Part shown: positions 11,757 through 24,200 of the stretch, one piece after another | How positions within the stretch are numbered: the stretch's first letter is position 1 | Layout of the letters: every line of letters starts with the position of its first letter | From: Apium graveolens | Lineage: Eukaryota > Streptophyta > Magnoliopsida > Apiales > Apiaceae | Assembly: GCF_009905375.1 (NCBI RefSeq) | Contig: NC_133648.1 | Coordinates: 25,357,562-25,421,561 of the forward strand | DNA: 64,000 nucleotides | Direction: 5' to 3' | Translations under genes and position numbers: made by a program | Notes under the pieces: model-generated | Databases searched by the model: none | Seen by the model: only the letters and a program-made list of their open reading frames with translations | Told to the model about the DNA's origin: nothing

Positions 11757-13006
11757 TGTTGTGTAAGACATGCCTGTATCATAACAAGACTAAGTCATAT
11801 TGACAACCCTAAGATTAGTTGTATTGTAACCTTAATTTGTAATTTATACTTGTAACACTTAATGTCTGTAAAATGTAAATGGAGCAGACAGGAGCATTTT
11901 TCCCTAAACAGTGTCAAGCCTAAGATTTCTATCTGGAAGAAGATCAAGAAGGTCATGCCTCAGAAGAATTATGAAGAAGCTTGGAGTTGAATTATTCTGT
12001 TTGGTAAAAAACATTCTAAGTCAAGATCTCTACAAGTCACAAAATTAGTGTTATAGAGAAGTAATTCGAGAACTCAGAAAGACCTATCGAGAACTCAGAA
12101 AGACCTATCGAGAACTCAGGAACTGTCTATCGAGAACTCAGGAAATGCTATTGGAGATATCGATAAGTTAGATACCCATTCGAGAACTCAGAGATCTCGA
12201 CAAGTATACATTCATTAGAGAACTCTGAGTTATCGATAAGCCAAAGTCCATTAGAGAACTCTGAGTTATCGATAAACTAAAATTCACTAGAGAACTCAGA
12301 GTTGTCGATAAGTCAAGTCAAGAATGAAGTTTCAGAGATATCGACAAGCCAACATGTCTATGGAGATGTCGAGTTCTCTATAGGTTAATTGGAGATCTCG
12401 AAGTGAAGAAATTTCTCTAAGTACAGAATTGCAGAACAGTTCAATATCCAAGGTTGCAAATCAACAAACAATTCACACAGATGGATTGAAAAGTCTACAA
12501 AAAACAGCTTGAGAGATGTGCAAGATCAATGGTAAAGATTAACTGACAAAGGAAGATTAAAGTGAACACGGGATACTAAAGATATGCTAAGCCAGAAATG
12601 GAAGATTTGCTTTTCTATAAATAGAAATGACAAGTGACAGTTTAGAAAAGCTAATAGCATGTTTATTACACACTGTGTAAACCAGCAGTTAACTGAGTTA
12701 TAAAGTTAACACTGGTCCTTAGTCAGTTGTATGAATTCAGATAGAAAATCTTGTATTCTCTCTCAAGAAAGAAGCTAAGTTCTAAACCAAGAACTTAGAG
12801 ATTTTATAGTAAAACACTGCTTGATTTTTAATATAAAATTAAGTGAGTTTTGAAGATCTTTGTTTTACATATTTCCATTGTTATTTATGTTTAACATCTA
12901 TTTTACCAAATCATTGAAACAACCAACTGCTAAAGCCAAAGTCGATCAAAAAGTAAATATTTAAGCCAAAACACATTCAGCCTCTGTGTTATATTTATAC
13001 CTAACA
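11757..13006 (+). repeat. 3' LTR of element A
   Basis: It is 1,250 bases long, starts TGTTGTGTAAG and ends CCTAACA. It carries the same iterated motif block (about 12065-12380) and a TATA box (12616-12623) as the 5' LTR. Right of it, H gag sequence begins at 13007. Confidence 0.95.
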
Positions 13007-13825
13007 CCTTCCCATTTTTTTTCTGAGACTTCTGGCTAGATCCTTCTTGACTGAATGCTTCTTTCACATCATTTATCTTTCGCTTCTTATCTTCTTTTTT
13101 CTCTAATGGCTAACTTCTGATCAATCTCAATTATTAAGGCGGCCTGAACTACGGAAGGATATGTCTTGAGTTACAATGCCACAACTCCGTTGTGAATTTC
13201 AGGCTTCGATCCTTGTTGAATCCTTTTTTGCCTTCTGAGCTTCAGAGCTTACATAGTCTGGTACAAATCTAGCCAACTCTGTGAATTTAGCCTAATACTC
13301 AGCTATACTTCTATCACCTTGCTTTAATTCTAAGAACTCAATCTCCATTTGATTCCGCACACATTCAGGGAAATACTTTTACAAAAATAACTCGGTAAAC
13401 CTAGCCCATGGAACAGGGCCTTCTCCTTCTAACGCCCTGGTTCACTCTCACAAGTAATTCGCTTCATTTTTCAAGAAATAGCTTGCATAATCAGTCTTAA
13501 AATCATCGCTTACTCGGACAAGGCTGAAAGCTTTCTCCATCTCTTTTATCCATGCTCCAGTAGCTACGAGATCAGGCTCACCTCTAAACTCAGGAGGTTT
13601 AACATTCTGGAATGATTTGAAATTATCACCTCGGTTCACTCCTTGTTGTTGCTGCTGCAACAGTAGTTGCTGCTGCAACAGTAGTTGCTGCTGTTGAACC
13701 TGTTGGATTAACTGCTGTTGTTGTTGTTACTGCTGGCGCAACAAATCCAGAATTTCATTTATAATTGGACCCACAACAACACTACTTCTATTTTCATTAG
13801 ACTGGGTAGCTTGCTTGGGTGGCAT
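13007..13825 (-). pseudogene. gag: gag fragment of Ty3/gypsy element H
   Basis: The minus-strand ATG at 13825 begins MPPKQATQ, followed by a glutamine-rich run encoded by CAG/CAA repeats (about 13640-13740). A TAA at 13727-13729 falls inside that run. Then comes the retrotransposon gag core with PPEFRGEPD, WIKEMEKAFSLV and KTDYASYFLKNEANY, typical of Ty3/gypsy gag. Several further stops and shifts follow (the WE-type position after NEANY is a stop), while weak similarity continues (FLELKQGDRSIAEY) to the junction with element A at 13006/13007. The zinc knuckle and pol are not in the window. The protein would have formed the particle core. Confidence 0.8.
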
Positions 13826-15151
13826 CTTCCTGAATATAAAGAAACTAAGCACCATAGCATGGCTCTTCCATACAACAACCACTAACTAACTTCCCATCAC
13901 TACTCAATTACAACTGCTAAACTACTCTGATATGCGACAAGACTTTCCTGACTATATCAACCACAATTACATAGATAAAACTGGTAACTCAAGTCAAGCT
14001 TCAGGAACACCGACTCTACTAGGCACCGTGATCCAAATGTCAACCAACAATTCTTCTAAGGATGATTTCTTATCACCTACAAATAATTCACCCACCGCTG
14101 AATTACTTTTCCCGAGGCTATAACTCCACCGTTAGATCCTGAACCCCCGCTGCTACCCTTATTCTTAAATAACATTCTGATATAGGACTTTTATTCTTCC
14201 TGATAGTCAACTTTTATTTTACTTTCAATAACTAGGACTGTCTAATTACAGAGATCAGTGAAGAAATTCATTATCATAGAATACCAAATGAAATTTCAAA
14301 ATCAAGGGAATATAATAAGAAGGAAAAGTGAAGAAGATGTAGGTATGATTGAGAGCAACCATACAAGTACATAAGATGACCAGTCTTAGTACTGCATAGT
14401 GTACAACACATAATTCGGTAGCATCGCACCCGACCCTTTTGTCACACAGACAAATAATCAACTCATATGCATTGTTTTCCCCAATCACCCAATAGAATCA
14501 CCGAGGGAAGAAACAATGTTTAGATAGAAAATTCACAAATAGGAAGGGAGAAAATCTGATTTATAATGGGATCAACAGAATCCTAAGTTGCTTGCTTCGA
14601 ATTTGACTTCCTTACAGATAAATAAACAACTTATTAGGAAACAGGCAATCATACTTGGAGATAAAATATATTTTAAGAAATGCGTACAAGGTTTAAGATA
14701 TAACAACAGTACTGATCCCCATACTTCACGAAACTTAGTTGTCATAGCAGCCACCGACTATTATCATACTATCCGAACTCACCGAGGTCACACACTCGGT
14801 CCAGCAACAATACTTAGACATAAAAGATGCGACATTAGGAATAACATTGGCGTCTATTTAGCTGACACATCAAGGGTCCGCTCAAAACTGAACTTTCACT
14901 ATCAGACTCATTTTTTCAAAAAGGGAGAACTAGAAATCTCTATCGGAGCTTACCAATAATGCATATATGAAGGAAACATACTAAAAGTTAGGGCAGTTCC
15001 AGCCAATCCTCAACAGGCGTCAGGGTTTCTCCTTAGAAACCCTCGACTAAACTCTTAGACTCGCTCCTCTGATTGAGTTGTTGACTCTCAACTTTATATA
15101 ACTTTTCTACACTTCGTTGACTTTACTTATAACATAAATTAGGGACTCAAA
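13826..15151 (-). other. Leader between primer site and gag of element H
   Basis: About 1.3 kb without a convincing protein. The short frames here lack family similarity and are poor in codon structure. A long untranslated leader before gag is common in plant gypsy elements. Confidence 0.55.
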
Positions 15152-15170
15152 CCCGTAGCTCTGATACCAA
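15152..15170 (-). other. Primer-binding site of element H
   Basis: On the minus strand TTGGTATCAGAGCTACGGG lies one base from the LTR end. It matches the initiator-Met tRNA 3' end, with TGGTATCAGAGC perfect. Confidence 0.88.
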
Positions 15171-15171
15171 C

Positions 15172-15495
15172 TGTGACAGCCTCAACCCTAGGGTCAGGAG
15201 TTGACGTCATCAACCACAACAATAACAGTCATAATATAAACCACTTCAGTGCAATAACATAAACACGACCCCTACACCAAGACCTTTTCCAGGTTTAAGT
15301 ATGATTTAGGTTACAATTAATATAAACCAACTTATCACGTACATTCATGACAATACTATCTTATCACAGCAACTCAACAGACCATCTTTGGTCTGACACA
15401 ACTACCTCAGAGGAGCCTGACATGGAAGGAACTGGAGCTCTGCCCTGACTACCACGGAAGAATCTCCTAGGCATCTGCAATACATATATAAAACA
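15172..15495 (-). repeat. LTR of element H, segment 1
   Basis: It starts TGTGACAGCC beside the primer site and stops at the insertion point of G. The last five bases (aaaca, 15491-15495) are one copy of G's target duplication. Confidence 0.82.
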
Positions 15496-18400
15496 TGTAA
15501 TGCCCCCAAATCCGGGGTCAGAGGATTTGGTCGTCACTTATGAAACCTCAATCCAAATTAACCTGTTTAATCAATAAACGAATGCCAGCGGAAGATATTT
15601 ATCATTTATGACCCCAAACTAATCCAAGATCTTTTAAGGTTACAGTTCTAGAAACAAGAAATCCAAATTCCACCAATAATTTTTCACTTTCTTTTAAAAC
15701 TCTTTGCAACAATTCTCAATCTCAAAACTTAACCTGCTAGTATAACTTCGAAAAGAAGTATACTATGCCCAACTATAAAATACACAACTATAATATAATA
15801 TAATATAAACAACTTTATACAATAAAACATACACTAGTTCGCAAACCCTGGACCAACCACCTTCCAAAAGATTCTTCTTTGCTTCCTCGAATTACGCAGT
15901 TAAACAGCGCAAGCTAATCCTCACTGGAGGTTAAATTTAAAAACAGGCAAGTATGAGCGGAAGAAATGCTCAGCAAGATCATTATAGCGAATATAGGGTC
16001 GTTTTGTTATAAAACCGACGTCTGCATTAGAGATGAACACTTAAAATCTTAATTGCTGAATCAAAAATTTTAGTTGAGGAACCCCAGAATTGATTCCTTA
16101 ATTATATTCAAAACCATTTTGATATTTTTGAGCAAAATTCTTCAGCAATACTTTGAATTTTGACGAGAATAAAACTCGTAAAATAGTGTTTACGGAAATA
16201 TAGTAAACCACAATAACAAGAAACAATGATTATGGATTAAATTATAAACTTTACTCAAAATCGAACTCTTGATATTAATACTTATTTTGTTGTCATATCA
16301 AATTAGATATCAATACAAACTGTGATGCTCACAACATCCCATACTGAAGTCAACATCAATCATCTATACTAATACCAGCTTTGATATTTAACAACAACGT
16401 AAATATCAGCATAAATCAGAATCTGAATCAAAACCGTAATTCACTTTTAATCCAAAACAGAATCAGTTGATAAATCATTTGTTCTATGATTATCAAAATA
16501 TTTAGAAAACCATATTTTAGATTGGAAGCAATAATATTTCATGCTTTTCCCGATGATCAGTCGTGAAATAACACAGATATCTCGCAGCCATACCGTAAAT
16601 ATAGGTACTACCCGTATCCCGCAGCTATACGGTACCTATAGGGCGCCAAAAAAGGCATAACAAGCCTTGAAAGATATTACAGCTGGACCGATATCTCGAT
16701 CACCTATGCTGTAACCAGTAACCAGTAACCATTCCAATATTAAAAACCTTTTCATTGAAAAAGGAGTCGAATCATTCGACATCCTAAATAATTTTATTCC
16801 CCCATTCACTTGGGCAGGAATACTCGCAACAAAATCATCTTTCTCAAAATCCAAAACATTTATAAATCCAGTAATTTGATAAGTAAAATCACTTAGCTAT
16901 TCTGAACATAGAATAACAGAAGAATACTTGCATAAATAGAATCATTTAATTCAGCGATATGTAAAACATTTATCTATTACGAACTGAATAGGGAAAACAA
17001 TACTTGCATGAAAAGATTTAAAATAAATATCACTTGAACAATAAGTGATGATAGGGATACTCGCATAATATGATTCGAAATAATCGTCACTTGAATGATA
17101 AGTGAAGTAAGAGGTACTTGCCTTTGAGATTTAGTAGTTAGTCACACTCGTATAAACACAATTATCTCAGTCTGGCATCTCAATGCATCACCGCTTTTAC
17201 TTCGCTAAATCTCTGATATATTGCTCATGTAGTGCTGCAACCCATTATTCCATACAATTCAACTCTAGCCAACATCCATTCCATCCGGTCCTGATCGTCA
17301 TGAAAGACTCGCATCTATAATTACAAGATCACACTTTAATCGTCTAAACGATAATAACTCGATGAACTGTGCGTCAAAAACCTATCGTCTACCCATACGA
17401 TAGCCCACACATAAATATAACAGACAAACATAGGACTCTTGACTCATGTACACATGTATTTCACATAACATATAAACACATAATCATATAAGCCACGTAT
17501 CACATAATTCATATCACATATGACTCGGTTCGTCAAAACATTCAACTCGGTGTGTTTAAAACTGAATCGGGTCAAAATATGATTTATCGATCAAAAATCG
17601 ACTCAGAATGATTCGTAAAACAAGAAACCTTACGAAACAAAAGAATTCGGGTCTCGAAAGTATTTTTAATGAAAGCAAAATATTTTTCTGAGTCTAGAGG
17701 CGTTCGTTTCGTATTAAACGGACGAACTGTTTATTTTCTACGAATAAAATAAGAATAATTAGGAATAAATCAATTAATAATAATATTAATTGATTTTTAA
17801 ATACCAACATATAATTTTTAAAAGCTTAAAAGTAATTTTTAGGAATTATTTGGCTTAATTATAAATAATAATATTATATTTAACTATTTATAAATAAAAT
17901 TAATTGATTAAATAAAGTAATCAATCAATTAAATCCATAAATAATTACCTAAAATAAATTATAAATAATTAAATTAAATTTGAATTTTTGAAAATAATAA
18001 AAGAAAATATTTTTTTTGGAATTAAAATAATTCAGTTAACTATTTAAAATAATTAACTAAATTAATTTTTGAATTTAAAAACAATTTTTGGAATTTCAAA
18101 TTAATTTTGAATTATTTTTAAAATAAACTCTGCATAAACAGAATTGAAATCGGGGTTTGGGGGTTTTTTTTGGATTAAAAGCGGGTTAAATTCGGGTTAC
18201 AGGCGGGTCACTAAGAACACAATTGGGTCATGAAGAACCCTACCGAAGAATCACCAGATTTCGGCGATGGCCTGGAATCCGGCGAATCTCCAACGGGATT
18301 CAAAACGAGCCTAATCAGTACCGTTTCTTCAGTTTTATGCAACGAATTCGTTCCCACAACATCCAGAACCTCAAACAACACAGCAATAGTCATCAACAAT

Positions 18401-20027
18401 AGCCTATAACCCCTTTCCGACGAACGGAAACGGTGGGTTTTCCGGCTGACCTTCGATTCAATCGAATCCTCAACCAAATTCAACGATTCCTATATGAAAT
18501 TAAAGCTTATAATCCCAGGAGTCTAACACAGTAATTTATAACATCAAATTATAACCGATTAAGCCGAAAAATCGAATTGTAACCCGTGAGAAAAACATAA
18601 CATCGTCTTAATGCTTTCAGCAATCAAACAATAACAATTTGTATATTTTTCGATTGTAAACAACGTAATACAGCTAACTGCATCATTCAAATAAGCCAAT
18701 AATCACACAAATAAAAAAACCCAAATCTTGTCCAAGAACCCTACTATTCGAAATGAAAAATTACCAAACATTCATATGCTTTGATGGTATAATCGGGTAG
18801 GGCTTTTCAAGAACTTTGATTTGGTTATCTGAGCATTCAAAATCATCAACTACAGCTTCTGAAATTAAAGGTTGAAGATGAAGAACAAATTTTTACCCCC
18901 AAAATGTTCTTGGATTTTCTAGAAATAAGAATGAAATAAAATAAAATAAATGATATAATCTGCTATTTGTATTTACAGAAAATAATATCCTAAAAATCAA
19001 TTTAGGGTATTTTTATCCCATAATTAACATAATTGGGCCCAAAACAAATAATTACGGGGAAAATTTTTTTAAGTAATAAAACGTAAAATTTATATCAAAA
19101 TTCCCCAAAAATTGCGAATAATTCAAATATGCAAAAATAACGGGTATTTGAAATACGAGTGACTCTATAAAATACAAACGTGAAATTTGTGGGCTTTGAC
19201 TTCCTGGTGTGGTCCCGGTCCGTCTATTTTCGAAAAACAAAATGATACTTAAATTAACAGAAAAAACCCGAATACGCATAAAATACATTCAAATGCACAT
19301 AAACGAGATAAAACGAATACCTCGATAAAGACGCAAGTAAATACGAGTCTAGGTTACAGATCGATTCATGTATATGCATCTTAAACACATAACGAGTATC
19401 CCATTGGATCAAATCGGATCCGAAAATAGATTACTTAGCCGCTAAGTAACCATAAAACGATACAATTTAATATCAGATTTGGATAATTATCAAAACTGGG
19501 CTTCTTATAAAATACTTAATACGAAAATAATGTAATAATATCCCGTCTTTCGATAATACGGGTTTTGTTATTTTATCAAAACGATTATCGTATCAAAAAT
19601 TATACGCCGGGACGCGTACGGGTCAAACCGTAATCCCAATCAAAAAGTTAAAACACGGAAAATGTCCGGAATTACCAGGTTAGGTTAGGAAGGAGTTTTT
19701 GGAAAAGTTTCGGGTTGTAAAAATGCTAAAACAGTTGAAGTTGGACGATTTCCAGCTTTATAAAATAGTTTTATAATTACTCAGAAAATAATTAATAAAT
19801 CCATAAATTATTATAAAATCATATAACAGCCCAAAAAATAGCATAAAAATATCACAATTATCTATATTTTATTCTGGACATATAATAATTAGGATACTCA
19901 AAGAATATCACATATAAACATCCAAAACATCAACTCCAATTACCAAATAATTCACTAAAATTCACATAGAAATCACATGAACACTTTCAAATAATAATAA
20001 TAATAACTGCAAATATGGAATATTACA
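15496..20027 (-). repeat. 3' LTR of element G (left copy)
   Basis: It starts TGTAATGCCCCC and ends GGAATATTACA on the plus strand. It aligns throughout with 21290-25817. It contains a very AT-rich stretch (about 17740-18120), then a GC-richer island (about 18130-18480), and an inverted repeat ATATAGGTAC...GTACCTATA (about 16600-16640). Frames inside it are not convincing genes. Confidence 0.95.
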
Positions 20028-20038
20028 ATCTACCCCTT
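20028..20038 (-). other. Polypurine tract of element G
   Basis: On the minus strand AAGGGGTAGAT directly precedes the LTR start TGTAATATTCC. Confidence 0.72.
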
Positions 20039-20250
20039 ATAAGGATTCCGTCCTCGGAATCAGCAGAAGAAAGCACTAAGGGTCTTGTTACCAACTTCCC
20101 ACTCTTGCATACGTAATTTTTTTTCTCAAAATTTCCAATAACACTGCAATTCCTTATACCACACAGTTATCACGTGAGCTTCACTCCGCATTATTGTTCC
20201 ATCCACATACCTTTTGACCAATTCTTCAATAGAATCACTTTTACTGATTG

Positions 20251-20318
20251 CGAGAAAGAAGAATAGAGAGAAAGAAAAGAAAGAGAGATAGATATATATA
20301 GAGAGAAATAAAGAAACA
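20251..20318. repeat. GA/GATA-rich simple repeat
   Basis: A purine run of GAAA, GAGA and GATATATA units inside the core of G. Confidence 0.8.
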
Positions 20319-21269
20319 GACTGACTTCGTTATACGCCACTGATATTTTAATCGCATTGCAGTCCACTGTTGCCCTTGGTAATCCCATCACATAACCTTG
20401 CTTTGACTTGACCAGGATAACTCAGCTTAACTTGATTGATATACCTTCGAATATTTAAGATAATAAAATCATAAAATTCCAAAAAGAAAAGAATTTTTAT
20501 ATCATAACGGATGTCCCACCATTGTGGTTACCAAAATTTGAATTTTTGAGAAAGTATTGTCGAAATGAAAGAATTACTGAGAGATCAATATGATCAAATG
20601 AACTTGGTATTGCGTGTCCAAATTAAGACACTACTAAAGGTTGTTAACCTTCTTGTAGTCACAACACACACAAGTGATGGCGTCCCATCCAACTCCTATC
20701 ACACAGATAGGTATACCTTGTGTCCCCTATAGTTAGGGTTGTTCATCTCAGTCAGAGTAAAAGAATATCAAAGGAATTCAAAATCAAATGAATAAAACTG
20801 AAAAGATTTCAAAGCTGATATTTCTAAAGGAAATGAAATACATAGAATAAAATTCTGGCACAAAATGAATAATCGGGTGTTGGGGAATATGTCTTTTAAC
20901 TGATATTTCTTTTTGAGAGAAGTCAAAAGAATTTATAGAAAGAGAAGGTATTGTCAAGACCTTTATACTTATCTTCTGTTTGAACTCTTCTGTTGACTCG
21001 TCATCCGATTTTAGATACTTCTTCACGTTCCGAAGATATCGATAATCTCCATTGTCATCGAATCGTAGTCTCGGAAGATTCCACAATAGAAGTTTGCAGC
21101 TTCCCGAAGATCCATCCAGCTGAACACAACCATCTCGAACGAATGCGCCTATCTTAACTTACTCGTTGGTACTATATCCAATAGTCCAATCAGGAACTCG
21201 ATATGAGCTTAAATGTCCTCACATAGCTATACACACTCCTACACACTCTCGTTCATAGTTTACTATAAC

Positions 21270-21287
21270 CTCAGCTCTGATACCAAC
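21270..21287 (-). other. Primer-binding site of element G
   Basis: The minus strand reads TTGGTATCAGAGCTGAGG two bases from the LTR end at 21290, a perfect match to the initiator-Met core TGGTATCAGAGC. Confidence 0.88.
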
Positions 21288-21289
21288 CT

Positions 21290-24200
21290 GTAATGCCCCC
21301 AAATCCGGGTTCAGAGGATTTGGTCGTCACTATAAAACCTCAATCCAAATTAACATGTTTAATCAATAAACAAATGCCAGCGGAAAATATTTATCATTTA
21401 TGACCCCAAACTAATCCAAGATCTTTTAAGGTTACAGTTCTAGAAACAAGAAATCCAAATTCCACCAATAATTTTTCACTTTCTTTTAAAACTCTTTGCA
21501 ACAATTCTCAATCTCAAAACTTAACCCGCTAGTATAACTTCGAAAAGAAATATACTAGGCCCAACTATAAAATACACAACTATAATATAATATAATATAA
21601 ACAACTTTATACAATAAAACTTACACTAGTCCGCAAAACCTGGACCAACCACCTTCCAAAAGCTTCTTCTTTGCTTCCTCGAATTACACAGCTAAACAGC
21701 GCAAGCTAATCCTCACTGGAGGTTAAATTTAAAAACAGGAAAGTATGTGCGGAAGAAATGCCCAGCAAGATCATTATAGCGAATATAGGGTCGTTTTGAT
21801 ATAAAACCGACATCTGCATTAGAGCAGAACACTTAAAATCTTAATTGTTGAATCAAAAATTTTAGTTGAGGAACCCCAGAATTGATTTCTTAATTGTATT
21901 CAAAACCATTTTGATATTTTTGAGCGAAATGCTTCAGCAATACTTTGAATCTTGATGAGAATAAAACTCGTAAAACAGTGTTTACAAAAATATCGTAAAC
22001 CACAATAACAAGAAACAATGATTATGGATTGAATTGTAAACTTTACTCAAAATCGAACTCTTGATATTAATACTTATTTTGTTGTCATATCAAATTAGAT
22101 ATCAATACAAACTTTGATGCTCACAACATCCCATACTGAAGTCAACATCAATCATCTATAGTAATACCACCTTTGATATTTAACAAAAACGTAAGTATCA
22201 GCATAAATCTGAATCTAAATCAAAACTGCAACTCACTTTTAATCCAAAACAGAATCAGTTGATAAATCATTTGTTCTATGATTATCAAAACAATTTAGAA
22301 AACCATATTTTAGATTGGAACCAATAATATTTCATGATGTTCCCGATGACCAGTCGTGAAATACCGGTATCACGCAGCCATACCGTAAATATAGGTACTA
22401 CCCGTATCCTACAGCCATACGGTACCTATAGGGCGCCAGAAAAGGCATAACAAGCCTTGAAAGATATTACAGCTGAACCGATATCTCGATCACCTACGCT
22501 GTAACCAGTAACCATTCCAATCTTAAAAACCTTTTTATTGAAAAAGGAGTCGAATCATTCGACATCCTAAATAATTTTATTCCCCCATTCACTTGGGCAA
22601 GAATACTCGCAACAAAATCATCTTTCTCACAATCCAAAACATTTATAAATCCAGTAATTTGATAAGTAAAATCACTTAGCTATTCTGAACATAGAATAGC
22701 AGAAGAATACTTGCATAAACAGAATCATTTAATTCAGCGATATGTAAAACATTTATCTATTACGAACTGAATAGGGAAAGTACTACTTGCATGAAAAGAT
22801 TTAAAATAAATATTACTTGAACAATAAGTGATAATAGGGATACTCTCATAATATGATTCGAAATAAACGTCACTTAAACGATAAGTGAAGTCAGGGGTAC
22901 TTGCCTTTGAGATTTAGTAGTTAGTCACACTCGTATAAACGCAATTATCTCAGTCTGGCATCTCAATGCATCACCGCTTTTACTTCGCTAAATCTCTGAT
23001 CTGCTGCTCATGTAGTGCTGCAACCCATTATTTCATACAATTCAACTCTAGCCTACATCCATTCCATCTGGTCCTGATCGTCTTGAAAGACTCGCATCTA
23101 TAATTAAAAGATCACACTTTAATCGTCTACACGATAATAACTCGATGAACTGCGCGTCAAAAGCCTATCATCTACCCATACGATAGCCCATAAATAAATA
23201 TAACAGAATACACAGGACTCTTGACTCATGTACACATGTATTTCACATAACATATAAACGCATAGTCATATAAGCCACGTATCACATAATTCATATCACA
23301 TATGACTCGGTTCGTCAAAACATTCAACTCAGTGTGTTTAAAACTGAATCGGGTCAAAATATGATTTATCGATCAAAAATTGACTCAGAATGATTCGTAA
23401 AACAAGCGATCTTTCGAAAAAAAATAATTCGGGTCTCGAAAGTATTTTTAATGAAAGCGAAATATTTTTCTGAGTCTAGAGGCGTTCGTTTCGTATTAAA
23501 TGGACGAACGGTTTATTTTCTACAAATAAAATACGAATAATTAGGAATAAATCAATTAATAATAATATTAATTAATTTTTAAATACCAACATATAATTTT
23601 TAAAAGCTTAAAAGTAATTTTTAGGAATTATTTGGCTTAATTATAAATAATAATATTTTATTTAACTATTTATAAATAAAATTAATTGATTAAATAAATT
23701 AATCAATCAATTAAATCCATAAATAATTAACTAAAATAAATTATAAATAATTAAATCAAATTTGAATTTTTGAAAATTATAAAAGAAAATAATTTTTTTG
23801 GAATTAAAATAATTCAGTTAACTATTTAAAATAATTAACTAAATTAATTTTTGAATTTAAAAACAAGTTTTGGAATTTCAAATAAATTTTGAATTATTTT
23901 TAAAATAAACTCTAAATAAACAGAATTGAAATCGGGGTTTGGAGGTTTTTTTTGGATTAAAAGCGGGTTAAATTCGGGTTACAGGCGGGTCACTAAGAAC
24001 ACAATCGGGTCATGAAGAACCCTACCGAAGAATCGCCAGATTCCGGCGACGGCCTGGAATCCGGCGAATCTCCGACGGGATTCAAAACGAGCCCAATCAG
24101 TACCGTTTCTTCAGTTTTATGCAACGAATTCGTTCCCACAACATCCAGAACCTTAAACAACATATCAATAGTCATCAACAATAGTCTGTAACCCCTTTCC

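Larger units (their letters stand above)
1..13006 (+). mobile_element. Ty1/copia SIRE-type retrotransposon A (5' end cut by window)
   Basis: The order is LTR, primer site, gag, integrase, reverse transcriptase, RNase H, spacer, large extra ORF, purine tract, LTR. The two LTRs end in CCTAACA and align over their full shared length; window base 2 corresponds to base 11891, so about 133 bases of the 5' LTR lie outside. The gag, integrase and RT motifs, plus an extra ORF after RNase H on the same strand, place it in the SIRE/Maximus lineage. The 3' LTR abuts the gag of the gypsy element H, so A was inserted there; the expected 5-base duplication on the right would be ccttc (13007-13011), with its partner outside the window. 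The protease is deleted and the RT catalytic motif is altered, so A is defective. Confidence 0.93.
20028..21289 (-). other. Non-coding core of element G
   Basis: It holds the purine tract at its left end, a GA-rich simple repeat at 20251-20318 and the primer site at its right end. I see no gag, protease, integrase or RT motif on either strand. The longest minus frame (20784-21086) has no recognisable similarity. Confidence 0.8.

Noticed and set aside
13640..13740. Glutamine-rich host protein
   Set aside because: The run is part of the N-terminus of the H gag, followed by the gag core in the same frame.
14588..14959. 123-aa plus frame in the H leader
   Set aside because: It is antisense to element H, lacks any recognisable domain, and is most likely chance.
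18211..18483. 90-aa minus frame in the G LTR as a gene
   Set aside because: It lies in an LTR, its second copy is shortened, and no domain is recognisable; kept only as a finding.
20784..21086. 100-aa minus frame in the G core
   Set aside because: No family similarity; expected by chance in AT-rich DNA.
21270..21287. tRNA gene
   Set aside because: Only the 3'-end complement is present, at LTR boundaries; this is a primer site, as at 1123, 15152 and 59219.
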